This document shows positions 34,401 through 45,395 of a stretch of DNA of 64,000 nt, piece after piece; the stretch's first letter is position 1; every line of letters starts with the position of its first letter. Location: contig CM031614.1 of NCBI GenBank assembly GCA_018398815.1, forward strand, positions 57,088,149 through 57,152,148, written 5' to 3'. The notes below the pieces were generated by a model. It had not been told where the DNA came from. It worked only from the letters and a program-made list of their open reading frames with translations, and did no database searches. A program made the translations under genes and the position numbers. The DNA comes from Conus ventricosus. Taxonomy: Eukaryota; Mollusca; Gastropoda; Neogastropoda; Conidae.

Positions 34401-35690
34401 CACTGTACAGACTTTACAAGGGGGAGTGAAGACCTATGTATGAGGCACTGTACAGACATTACAAGGTGGAGTGAAGACCTATGTATGAGGCACTGTACAG
34501 ACATTACAAGGGGGAGTGAAGACCTATGTATTGAGGCACTGTACAGGCATTACAAAGGGGAGTGAAGACCTATGTATGAGGCATGTACAGACATTACAAG
34601 GGGGAGTGGAGACCTGTGTATGAGGCACCGTCAGTACAGACATTACAAGGAGGAGTGGAGACCTGTGTATGAGGCACTGTCAATACAGACATTACAGGGG
34701 GAGTGGAGACCTGTGTATGAGGCACTGTACAGACATTCCAGGGGGATGGGAGAACTGTGTATGAGGCACTGTACAGACATTACAAGGGGAGTGAAGATCT
34801 ATGTATGAGGCACTGTACAGACATTACAATGGAGAATGGAGACCTATGTATGAGGCACTGTCAGTATAGACATTACAAGGAGGAGTGGAGACCTATGTAT
34901 GAGGCACTGTCGGTACAGACATTACAAGGAGGAAGTGGAGACCTATGTATGAGGCACTGTCAGTACAGACATTACAGGGGTAGAGGAGACCTGTATATGA
35001 GGCACTGTCACTACAGACATTACAGGGGGAGTGGAGACCTATGTATGAGGCTCTGTCAGCACAGACATACAAGGGGGAGTGGAGACCTATGTATGAGGCA
35101 CTGTACAGCCATTACAGGGGAGTGGGGACCTATGTATGAGGCACTGTCAGTACAGACATTCCAGGGAGAGTGGAGACCTATGTATGAGGCACTGTCAGTG
35201 TAGACACCACAGGGGAAGTGGAGACCTATGTATGAGGCACTGTCAGTACAGACATTACAGGGGGAGAGGAGACCTGTATATGAGGCACTGTCAGTACAGA
35301 CATTACAGGGGAAGTGGAGACCTATGTATGAGGCATTGTACAGACATTACAAGGGAAGTGGAGACCTATGTATGTGGCACTGTACACACATCACAGGGGA
35401 AGTGGAGACCTATGTATGAGGCACTGTCAGTACAGACATTACGGGGGGAGTGGAGACCTATGTATGAGGCACTGTACATACATTACTGGGTAAGTGGAGA
35501 CCTGTATATGAGGCACTGTCAGTACAGACATTACAGAGGGAGTGGAGACCTATGTATGAGGCACTGTCAGCACAGACATTACAGGAGGAGTGGAGACCTA
35601 TGTATGAGGTACTGTACAGACATTACAGGGGAATGCAGACCTATGTATGAGGCACTGTCAGTGTACAGCCATTACAGGGGGAGTGGAGAC
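31413..35690. repeat. 4.3-kb intergenic minisatellite (45/48-bp units)
   Basis: About 93 units of TGTATGAGGCACTGTACAGA, CATTACAAGGGGGAGTGGAG and ACCTR. A second unit class has GCACTGTCAGTACAGACATT and is about 3 bp longer. The first kilobases are mainly the 45-bp class (ending ACCTGTG) and later parts mix both (ACCTATG). Both lengths are multiples of three, so long open frames appear on both strands. G-run length changes break them repeatedly, so the array is not taken as coding. Confidence 0.95.
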
Positions 35691-37039
35691 GACGAATCCC
35701 CCGACAATGGACCTACGTTCGGTAGGGCAGAGTCTTGCGCTGTATAAGTAATGCACTTCATATGAATCTAAATCAAGATACCAACGAGAACAGAGTAGGA
35801 AATGTTGGATGATACAAAGAAAATCGCCCTCCTCGCCAAACCGCCCTAACCAACGTAACACTTACCCCGTATCTCTTTCACTGTCCCAAACTAAGGGATT
35901 GCCTGCATCCCCTTCCTGGCCCCCCCTCGCCCCCCCCCCAACCACACCCCCACCCACCCACCCCCCCCCTTCACACACACACACACACACATCCCAGCCT
36001 AAGTATCAGCCCAACATCACAAAAAAATCAACATGAAAATATTTCAAAGGGAATTGAATCGAAGTTGCACAGCTTGTAAACAATTTCCGTTATTGTCAGT
36101 AGATGCCACAACAATCTAGTCTCTATGTAGAGGCCGCTGAGCTGTCTTTCTGCGACTCGGTTGAAAGACTTATCTTGGATGAACTTATCTTTAACTTCCC
36201 TTACACTAGGAACCACACAGTCCATTCTTGTCGACAGGAACAACCTGACCTCCGAGTTCGATCATCTGCAGCAGCATCCAGGGCCAGAAGATTTCCACCA
36301 CAGCCTGGAGGTGAAGTGAGGACAGAAGGATGAAGTGGACGTAAGGATGGAGGGGGGTTAAGGGATATGGAGAACTCCGAGATAAGCATGGAAGACAAGG
36401 TGGTTTTTAGGTAAATGAGAAATCATGGGGATACTCCAAGGGCAGTGCGTTTGGCATGCATGGAAACCTGGAATAGGTAATGTAAGTTCGGACGAAAGAT
36501 GGCGGAAGATGGGACGTCTTGTCGCAGTGGTGTAAACGTTCCTTGAAGTCGGCCATCCTCAGCCCCTACTCCCACCACTAAGCTCCCTAAAGGGGTGTCA
36601 AGGGAGCGAAATCTCTCACAAAGGGCCTTAAGCGCTTAAGACGACTATACTTTTCAGCGTGGTGGAGAAATGGATAGTTGGCCGATTAGCAATTATGCCT
36701 CGACCAGCGCAGATTTTGGAACTGTGTGAATGAGGTCGAAGTTGTCAGGTAACTGTCGGACGACAGTAGCCATTCAAAGCGGTGAAGACCCCTTCCTAGT
36801 TCGAACCTTCCTGATAGCGAATGAGAGATAAATTCTTCCACCAGGACCTCGGGACATCAAGTGATGCCAACACTCTTTTGCTTCTTCACTCGGTATTGCT
36901 GTAAGGCACTGTGTTGATGTTGTTGTCAGGCTGATTGGAATGCGTTTGGTCAATATTGTCTTGGCTTTCTATCGGATAATTACTGTGTGAGTGACCCCCG
37001 AAGTTGTCGGAAATTTTCTATGTCCATTTGGTGAGAAGT
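35691..37039. other. Intergenic stretch
   Basis: C-rich and CA-rich simple sequence at 35920-35995. The remainder is unique sequence without a convincing frame. Confidence 0.5.
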
Positions 37040-37339
37040 GGTTGTTTGCTAGTAGTAGTAGTAATAGTAGTAATGTAGGGACTTAATCAATTACATAGGC
37101 CGTTAAGCCTTTCAATGTCCCCTCGTGTTATTATACTTTTATGACAGGGTTGAAAATGCATGCAATATAAATTTTCCTTCTTATTCATCAAAGCTTCTAA
37201 ACTGTACTTTAAATTTCAAGTCTTCATCCAGCAAATTCTTAAAAACATTAGTATTTTTAGCAAATTTAAGTGCAGTTGGCAAACTGTTCCAGTTAGTAAT
37301 AACTCTGTTACTGAACTTGAATCTCCCCATATTAGTATG

Positions 37340-39240
37340 AAAACTGCTTAACAAATATTTTGCCTTCCGATATTTCTTGTTCTATCTGTTTTAACAGCCT
37401 CAAAAAAATAGTCCACTGTATGTCCGTTTGCTTGTGAAATATTTTGAACACTTCAATCAAATCCCCTCTAATACGTCTACCTTTTAAAGAGTACAAATTT
37501 AAGTAATTTAATCTATCTGTATAAGACATCTTTGTACATTCTTGCAAGATTTTAGTAGCTCTTCTCTGTACTCTTTCGATTGCTATTGAATGTCTTTTCA
37601 AGTGTGGGTACCAGATTATATTTCCATATTCAAGATGCGGTCTAACCATAGCTTTATATAGCTTTAAAAACGTTTCTTTATTTAGGTAAATAAAAGTTCT
37701 TTTGATTAATCCAATCATTTGGTTTGCTTTATTTATACACTTATGAATGTGAGTATCAAAAAGTAAATCTTTATCAAAGATTACACCAGATCCTTTTCTT
37801 CCTTACATTTCTGTACCAGCCTATTTCCACCATCTATTTTCATGCTGTATTCATGTTCTGGATTGTTTTTGCCAACATGCAAAACTTTACATTTTTCAAC
37901 ATTAAAATATTGATTCCACTTGTCTGACCAGTTTTGGAGGCAATTTAAATTTTCTTGCAGACTATTATAATTATCTGATTTGTCATATATTTTTGTGTCA
38001 TCAGCAAAAATTTTACAAAAACTATTTACCTCATCTGGAAGGTCATTTATAAAAATAGTAAACAGTACAGGTCCTAAAATACTCCCTTGGGGAATACCAC
38101 TCATAACATCTTTCTCTGTCGACATACAGTTCCCCACTCTTACTCTTTGTTTTCTATTTGACAAAAAAATCTCTAATCCAGTTTAGCAACTTACCTACTA
38201 TACCGTATGCTTCCATTTTTTTCAATAATCTCTCATGCGGAACCGTATCAAAAGCTTTACGGAAATCAAGGTAAATTATATCAACAGAGTACTTATTTTC
38301 TAGCATGTTAACTAAATCTTCCATAACTTCAAGTAGTTGTGATATGCAAGACCTTTTTTTACGAAAGCCATGCTGGCATACTGCAAACAAATTATTATCA
38401 GTGAATGTGAGATACTATGACATCTCTTATAATGGATTCTAGCACTTTGCATGCAATGCAGTTAAGCTTACCGGACGATAGTTGCCTGGCTCAGATTTTG
38501 ACCCTTTTTTAAAAATAGCAGTAACTTCTGCCGATTTCCAGTCGAGGGGTAATTTTCCTGTCTTAATGATTTATTATAAATCTTACTGAGCGGTACAGCT
38601 AATCCTTACTTAATTCTTTTAGAACTTTAGGTGGTATTAAATCAGGTCCCTGCGCTTTAGACTGATTCAATTCAAACAACTTCTTCTCTACTGCAGCTGA
38701 AGTAATTATTATACTGTAACTGAAATTCCATTAGATTTACTACATTCAATAAGATCAGGTATGTTATTTGTATCTTCATTAGCAAAGACACTTGCGAAGA
38801 AACTCATTTAAAACTTCAGCTTTCTCCATATCTGGACTCGGCCAACCCTCCTTTACCATCATTTAGAGTATTTACCCTGTGTTTACTTTTGTACGTTCTT
38901 GCACGTATTTCCAAAAACATTTGGGATTTTTTTTACATTGTTCTGCTATTTTACGTTCATAAGCTTTTCTTGTTGATTTGATTTCATTTTTGCTCTTATT
39001 TCGCATTCTTGCATATTTGCTGTATTCTTTCCCATCTTTCGTCAATAAATACCTTTGAAAAAGATTATATTTTTTCTTAATCATTTTAAGTACTTTATCA
39101 TTCATCCAAAGTGGTTTAAGCATTTTATTTTGGCTACAAATAGTCTTTGGAATACATTCGTCCATACTTCTTAAAACTTCGCATTTAAGACTTCCACATT
39201 TCCTCGACATCCTGATCATTTGTAAGCAAGGAGTTGACAC
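37340..39240 (-). pseudogene. LINE reverse transcriptase
   Basis: A pre-RT segment (NPKCFWKYVQERTK) is followed by QHGFRKKRSCISQLLEVMED, IIYLDFRKAFDTVPHERLL, SGIPQGSILGPVLFTIFIND and the catalytic FADDTKIY, then a thumb with VRPHLEYGNIIWYPHLK and IERVQRRATKI. These are the RT motifs of CR1-like LINEs. At least three breaks interrupt the frame. The catalytic residues themselves are present. Confidence 0.9.
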
Positions 39241-39249
39241 TCTCTGAAA

Positions 39250-40043
39250 GCATTTTCCTCATTTTATTATAGTCTCCTTTCTGTAAATCAAATTTATACT
39301 TAGGGGTTTCTTTAGTCTTTTCTTTGGGAACATATAGTTCAAATGTTAAATTCAAGTGATCACTTTACCCAAAGGGTCACTATTTCAATATCAGAGATCA
39401 AGAATTCTTCATTAACTAAAACTAAGTCATCAATTGTTGGCTTCTGTCCTTCTCGAACACGAGTTGGGCTAGTCACTTTCTGTATTAAAAAGGCATCTCT
39501 AAAGTTTTCAATAACATCATTACTTTTATCACCATTCCAAGTTCCATCCCATTTTTACATCAGGAAAATTAAAATCACCAAATATAACTTATTTTACTAT
39601 ATCTACTCATTTTTTCTGCTTTTAGCAAGTTAAATAACTCATAATTGTTTTCATCATTTGAGTTTGGGCTTCTGTATATACACCCTACTAATATTGTCTC
39701 ATCGTTACACCTCTGATAGTACACCATAATTGCTCTTGAAATTTGTTATTTTCAAACTCATCGCAAAGTTGTGCATTTAGTCCTTAGCAAAAATACATGG
39801 CTATACCCCTTTTAGGTTCCTTATTCAGAAACATATCAAAGCCAGCAATTTCAAATTCAACATCTTTTGCTGCATATAAAACATTTTTTTTCTCTTACTT
39901 CCGTTTAAGCCAATAATATCTGGCTTCTCCTCATTTATACGAATTAAAAACTCATCCTTTTTATTCAGAAGACTATCTACATTACTGTACAAGACTCTCA
40001 TGGAGTCATTACGTTTAGATTTACAATTATTTTTCCCGAACAC
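39250..40043 (-). pseudogene. LINE endonuclease remnant
   Basis: The N-terminal piece MRVLYSNVDSLLNKKDEFL, then INEEKPDIIGLNGSK, matches the start of an apurinic-like endonuclease: the S-N-V-D-S-L box and the E-X-K-P-D-I-I box, with Asn-Gly where most family members have Thr/Glu. Downstream parts are scattered over frames. Confidence 0.7.
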
Positions 40044-40289
40044 AGTCTGGGATGTAACGTTTGTAAGATTGTCATTAACTTCAGAAGATAAAGATTTTGC
40101 TTTGCACAGCTATTTACATGTTGTGGTTTGCTTGACAGTCAATGTTTCACCTCAGGGGTCTGGACCTCGTCCGGACACTGATCTGAGACAGCAGCACCAG
40201 CTTGGTTCTGTTTGGGTGTGAATGTCACAATCTTGCCAGCCTTGTAATCAATCTTTAAGTTTGTCTCCCATTTGTCTTTCTTTGGTTCA

Positions 40290-41009
40290 GTTCAGCTTTC
40301 AACGATTTGATCTGTTCTCTTTCTTTTTTTGTGGTGTCATGTTTATGTAAATCTTGCTTTCTCCTTCCTTGACATGCTTGTTTAATCCTTGGACATTTTC
40401 ATTATTTTTCTTTTTGGCTTCCTCAGTTCTGACTTCCATTCTCAGGAGTCTTGGTTTAGCATTTCTGCCTACCTGGATTCTGCCTAACCTGACTGGGTTA
40501 TTGACTTCATTTCTCTGAACATCAGTGATTTTGCCCACAAATCTCTGACTCTTTCCTGGTCTTCATTCTTCCTTTCCTCTGGAGACTCTGCTGAGCTCTC
40601 TGGTAAATTGCATATTATTATGTTGAGCTTCCTCTTTTCCCTCTCCTCACTTTCTTCCATGTAATTTTGACCTTTCTCTCTACCACCTCCTCTATTTTGC
40701 TTTTCAACTTCTCTCAGACTTTCTTTCTGTGTACCCTCTAATCTGTCCAATCTATCATGAACAGAGGTCAACACTCTCAAAATACTGTCATTTTTGCCTC
40801 AAGTCTTGATTTATGCCTTTTTCCCCATTGTCATCCTCTCTACAGTTCTCACAAAACCATTGAATGAAGTTACCCCCATGTTTAAGACAGTTATACTGAG
40901 CTCCTGTCAACTCAGTGCATGTCTTGTGGCACCATTCTTTGCACCCATGGCACTCCATCACTTCATCACTACCTTCTTCAACTGCATTTTCACATTTCAA
41001 ACAAACCAC
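40290..41009 (-). pseudogene. LINE ORF1 with PHD finger and coiled coil
   Basis: Starts with VCLKCENAVEEG, ECHGCKEWCHKTC and FCENC. The Cys4-His-Cys3 spacing is that of a PHD finger. A charged heptad-like stretch (DRLDRLEGTQKESLREVEK) follows, then KLNIIICNLPES and PVRLGRIQVGRNAKPRLLRM, the RRM-like core region common to LINE ORF1 proteins. Two frame breaks occur (about 40785 and 40500). ORF1 proteins bind element RNA. The PHD finger may bind histone tails, but that is not shown here. Confidence 0.8.
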
Positions 41010-41140
41010 GGACTCCTCTGATCAACCTGTTTTGTTTTTGAATTGCCCCCCTGACCTGGCCCTGGCCCTGGCCCTGTCCCCCTTTCCGCTAGTAGTAGAC
41101 GTTTTCCTGGATGATTTCATTGTGAAATCGTGAATGGGGA

Positions 41141-42014
41141 CAAAAAAAAAGTACTCACCCTTTTGTAAATAATTCCAATGTAAGAACAACAAAAAAACGA
41201 TGTACTGATTAATGAAAAACAATGAAACGTGCAGGAAAAGTCTGTAGGCGTGTTATGTGGGTTAGTCGCCAGTTGAACTTGGAACTCATCACACAGGAGA
41301 ATCTGCTCGAATGAGACACACTAACGTCTACTATCTCCCATAGAAACACATCCTCTGGGGATTAACTCATACAAATGTCTCCAGTTAATTTTGCTTTAAG
41401 AAGGCTGCTGTAACACCAAAAATTCACGTAAATAGATCAAAGTTTTCAGAGAAAATCAAAACACAGCCGCCATCTTCGACGCATGCGCAACCCAGCCTAA
41501 GCTATTTTGTAGGAACGTGTGTAGACGATGATATGTGGAAGAACGCAGCTAGAGGGGAATTCATTGTGGGTGTGAACAAGGTGGTAGAGAAGCAACATGG
41601 ACGAAGGCATGGCCTAGGGGGAGATTCTTAGTTTCCATCCCTATATAAACTAAACGGAGAACGAGAGGAAGAACAAGACGATACGAGAGAAGAGTATGCA
41701 GGACAGATTAGGGTCTGAAAGAAATGTGGTCTGGGCGACAGAAGTGAAAGATGTTTAACGCAGCGCTTAGCGTCAAAGACAAGCTGAGAAAGCAAAAGTT
41801 AAGTCCGCAACCCAGAGGTGGGTAAAGAAGAAAAGAAGAAGACTTCTACGTCGAAGAAGAGTCCCCAGAAACGACCACGGAGACCCAGTCCTGGAACCTA
41901 GTGCCAGACAACTCAAGGCGTCACCGGCACCCAGTGCTGAAGCAATTTGCAGTGACTTGTTCGAGAACTGTGGTGTGGTGTGGTGTGGTGTGGTGTGGTG
42001 GTGGTGGTGGTGGT

Positions 42015-42056
<42 letters not shown>

Positions 42057-42721
42057 CCTGGCCAGGTAGGAAGCCATTGTAGCTTATAACCCGGAATTGG
42101 GGAGCATTGACTTCTTGTGTTTTGATTACATACATTGCTTTGCATATTTGAATTTTTGGTGTGAGATTATAAGTAGAGCAGAAACTATATCTCTTGTTCT
42201 CAATCGCGTCAGAAGAGGAGTGAATGCGTGACACCCCATTCCCAGAGAGAGGGGAATGTTTGGTGGGTGCATAAGCGGGCACATATGTGTATGAGTGCAG
42301 AGATAACCTTGGTCAGTTGATGTGTTAAGCCTGACTTATACATCAACTTAGTTCACTTAAGCGATGCCATCACGATTTCCCCCGTCCTGAACTAGGGGCA
42401 ACCGGAACAGAAAGATCTGTAACATCGAATAGGGACCCAAAGCTGAACCAAAATCTACCCGACGACTCAAAGTATTGGTATTTGGTGCATTATATTCCCC
42501 CTCACCTCTTAAACTATCTCCTCGATTCCGAGGATTATAACCTGATATCTTACCAAAACAGTCATATGCTCGCGGCGGTTTTTAAATCGAAGATAATTTA
42601 CACAAAAGATGACATTTCTCAATAACAATTTGACCAGTTGAAAGGTAGAAGCCATACGTAGGCCTATTTGATCGCAATCGACCATTTCTCTATACCCCAC
42701 TCATCTCTTCGCTTTCTAATT

Positions 42722-42765
<44 letters not shown>

Positions 42766-43283
42766 CGTGAAGATGAACACAGTAACAGTCGGACAAACAA
42801 CACAATACCCTCACCTGTAGCCAGGAAGGATCGAACTCGCCATAATGCGCTCCAGTTGAAACTATGCACAGAGCACACAGAGATTGGGGGTAGAGCAAGG
42901 AATCGAATCCAAGATTCCCACACTGCATCCAACAACACACAAGCCTGAATGGTGATCAGTTTGGCAACAGCTTGCAAGGTAGCAGAAACCCCTGAACAAG
43001 CACTGCCAGTTCTTGACTGTGATTTTCTGCTCAGTGATCATATTCCGGACAACAAAATGGAGCTGAACGAACAGCAGAGCTGCACGAGCGCAACGACCTT
43101 TTACTGACAGCTAATCAGCTGGGTAAAGGGGATATGCGGGAGAACAGAATATATGCAATCACACACACGGATATAAACATACACAAGCGTTTGTGACCGC
43201 CCATGTTAAGTCATATGAGCGGGCACACACACACACCACACACACACACACAAAAGGTGAGAACGATCTCCATGCGAGCTGTG
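41141..43283. other. Intergenic stretch with compound microsatellites
   Basis: A compound TGTGG/TGG/TG repeat lies at about 41970-42053 and an AG repeat at about 42732-42763. The rest shows no gene. A TATA-like CTATATAAAC at 41641 stands alone and is not interpreted. Confidence 0.5.
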
Positions 43284-43995
43284 ACCAAACCGTTCCTTCG
43301 TTATTACCAGGAAATTTGTAGGATATGCAACACTGATGTAGAGCTGTACTGAGCTTCATTACTCTGTAGAAAACAAACAGTTCTTTTGCTATAACAATGG
43401 AAAATTGGAAGACTATACATCACTGGTATAGAACTAGACTGAGTTTCATTATATTTAGACAACAGAACGCTCCTTTGCTAGGAGAGTGACAATCTGTAAG
43501 CCATGCCGCGCTGGCATAGAACTACACTGAGCTTCATTAATATGTAGACCACTAACGTTCATTTGTAATAAGAGCGAAGTCTACGGAACGTTACATTGTA
43601 CACAGTTTCACATTCATCAAGGAGGTGTCACTGCGTGCACACTAGTACTTATACGCAACACCACATCTGCTAGGTTTTCAGACAACACTGCGCATAATTT
43701 CAAGCTGATGGATAAATGAATTAATGACTAAGATGATAGAATTTAAGAAGAGGGTCTCGTAGCAACAACTTAGCTGTTGTTTGACCTACGCATTAGCTCA
43801 CGCACTTGTCAGACTTTGCGTTTTATACATTTTTTTTTACAACAAACCGTTCTTTTGCAATTAGGGCGAGAACGTGTAGGCTATGCAGCCCAGGCTTGAA
43901 CTCTAAGAGCTTCACAGTACTGTAGAAAACGGACAAGGGCGAGAATGTGTAGGGTAAGCAACATCAGGCTGGAACACTGCAAAGCTGCACTGTGG
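43284..43995. repeat. Diverged ~90-100-bp tandem repeat
   Basis: Copies start near 43284, 43376, 43467, 43843 and 43932, sharing CCGTTCTTTTGCTA-like starts, TGTAGGMTATGCA, CTGGTATAGAACTAGACTGA and GCTTCATTA. Copies differ by 15-30% by eye. Confidence 0.6.
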
Positions 43996-44156
43996 AGCTG
44001 GCAGAAAGCTGAGTTGTCTGGCAGTGTGGCGAGGAGTCTGATAGCAAGACCACATCGACTGTGACCTGTGCTTTTTTCCGGGGGGTGGGGGATGGGCAGG
44101 GTGAGGGTGAGGTGGGGGTACTAAGTGTTAAAACCTCGCATATTTTATTATGTCTG

Positions 44157-44337
44157 TGTTGAAGATTGCGGTATTTGTTTTGGATGTTTTTGCATCCACG
44201 TATAGTGACAGTCTTTTTCTAGCTCTCCCATGTTGAAGTATAGAAAATAAAAAGAGTTATTAACGACCGTTGATGGCTTCGGGTCTTTTTTACGAACCCC
44301 TGTGTGGTTTGTAATATGTTCCATAGTTTATTGAACA
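44157..44337 (+). repeat. BEL/Pao 5' LTR
   Basis: TGTTGAAGATTGCGG to TTTATTGAACA, with GAAAATAAAAAGAG as a possible TATA or poly(A) region. It matches the right LTR except for two one-base gaps. Confidence 0.96.
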
Positions 44338-44342
44338 TATTT

Positions 44343-44359
44343 TGGTGCCGGAACCGGGA
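44343..44359 (+). promoter_or_regulatory. Candidate primer-binding site
   Basis: TGGTGCCGGAACCGGGA begins 5 nt after the LTR. TGG is the expected complement of a tRNA CCA end. The tRNA species is not assigned. Confidence 0.6.
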
Positions 44360-44469
44360 GAAAAAGGTGTCTGTTAACTGCTGCTATTTTGTGTATGCGG
44401 CTAACGGTCCCAGGAAATATTTTATTGTTTTTTTCATTCATTGTTTCGATCGTCGCTGTTGATACGAAC

Positions 44470-45392
44470 ATGTCGTCTGATCCGTTGAAGTCTGCTGTCC
44501 GAGCACGTGTGGCGGCCCGTGGTTGGGTTGATCGTTGTAGAAAAAGATTGCCCGAACTTTGTGAGAATATTGATGTTAACACTGTTGAAATTGCTGACGC
44601 TATTGAAGAATTTGACAGCAGGCTTCGAATTTTAGATGAAGCTCAGTCAGCGGTCGAGCTTGAAATCGAACTTTCGGAACTCAACAGTGACATTGCAGAA
44701 GCAGCTGATTATCGTGAAAATGCAAGAGTGCCTCGTATTAAAGCTGCAAAGTTACTTGCAGTACGTAACAGTAAGTCTACTGGTGATTGTGGTGATGGGT
44801 CCCATTCATCAAAAGGTTCTGGTTCTGGTGTTGCGTCTACTGCAAATGTGGAGGCAAAGTTGCCCAAATTGGAATTACCTATTTTCACAGGAGATGTCAC
44901 TACTTGGACCTCTTTTTGGGAGCAGTTTCAGGCAGTTGTGGATGCTAGTGAATTACCTAACATAACAAATTTTCATATCTTTTGTCGCTCCTCAAAGGGG
45001 AAGCCAAAGCAGCTGTACAAGGGTTGTCTTTGACTGCTGCCAACTACAGAGCTGCTTGTGATATTTTGAGAAAACGGTTTGGCCGTCCTGAACGTATTAT
45101 CTTTGCACACATTGAGGCGTTGCTTGCTATAAATGTACCTCGTCAACCTTCAGTTTCAGTTTTGTGGAAAATATTTGATGATTTACAGGCACAGGTTCGC
45201 AGTCTTGAGTCATTGGGTATTTCAGGACAGCAGTATGGAGTTGTTTTGACGCCACTCATTCTGTCTCGCCTTCCTTCTGAGCTGCGCATGGAGTGGGCAA
45301 GAGATGGTGCTCAGCATGAGAGCGACTTACAGTTTCTGTTAGATTTCCTGCAGCGGGAAATAGAACGTAGTGAGCGTTCTCAACCTTTCTGA
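44470..45392 (+). pseudogene. BEL/Pao gag (N-terminal part)
   Basis: Starts at ATG 44470 (MSSDPLKSAVRARVAARGW) with a helical N terminus. Then come KLPKLELPIFTGDVTTW, TSFWEQFQAVVDASELPNI and, after a frame change at about 44980, SLLKGEAKAAVQGLSLTAAN and YRAACDILRKRFG. This is the DUF1759-like gag of BEL/Pao elements. An in-frame TGA at 45390-45392 separates it from the zinc-knuckle part, which continues in the same frame. Mutation or sequence error is more likely than programmed readthrough. Confidence 0.85.
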
Positions 45393-45395
45393 GAG

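Larger units (their letters stand above)
37040..41140 (-). mobile_element. CR1/L2-like LINE with PHD-finger ORF1
   Basis: Minus-strand non-LTR retrotransposon with ORF1 (PHD finger and coiled coil), an endonuclease remnant, a reverse transcriptase and a 3' tail ending in TACTACTATTACTACTACTA (complement of 37040-37072). The order and motifs fit the CR1/L2 group, which moves by target-primed reverse transcription. Many frameshifts are present, so it reads as inactive. The 5' limit is approximate and no target duplication was identified. Confidence 0.88.

Noticed and set aside
31413..35747. Long repetitive open frames with Cys/His pattern as a repeat protein gene
   Set aside because: They arise from 45/48-bp units. 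Frames break at G-run changes, similar frames exist on both strands, and no start, splice or homology supports a gene.
42000..42060. TG/TGG repeat as telomeric-type sequence
   Set aside because: Irregular compound microsatellite, short and internal. Does not match the TTAGGG animal telomere repeat.
41480..42300. Possible solo LTR (TATA-like CTATATAAAC)
   Set aside because: No second copy, no TG...CA ends with a target duplication could be identified.
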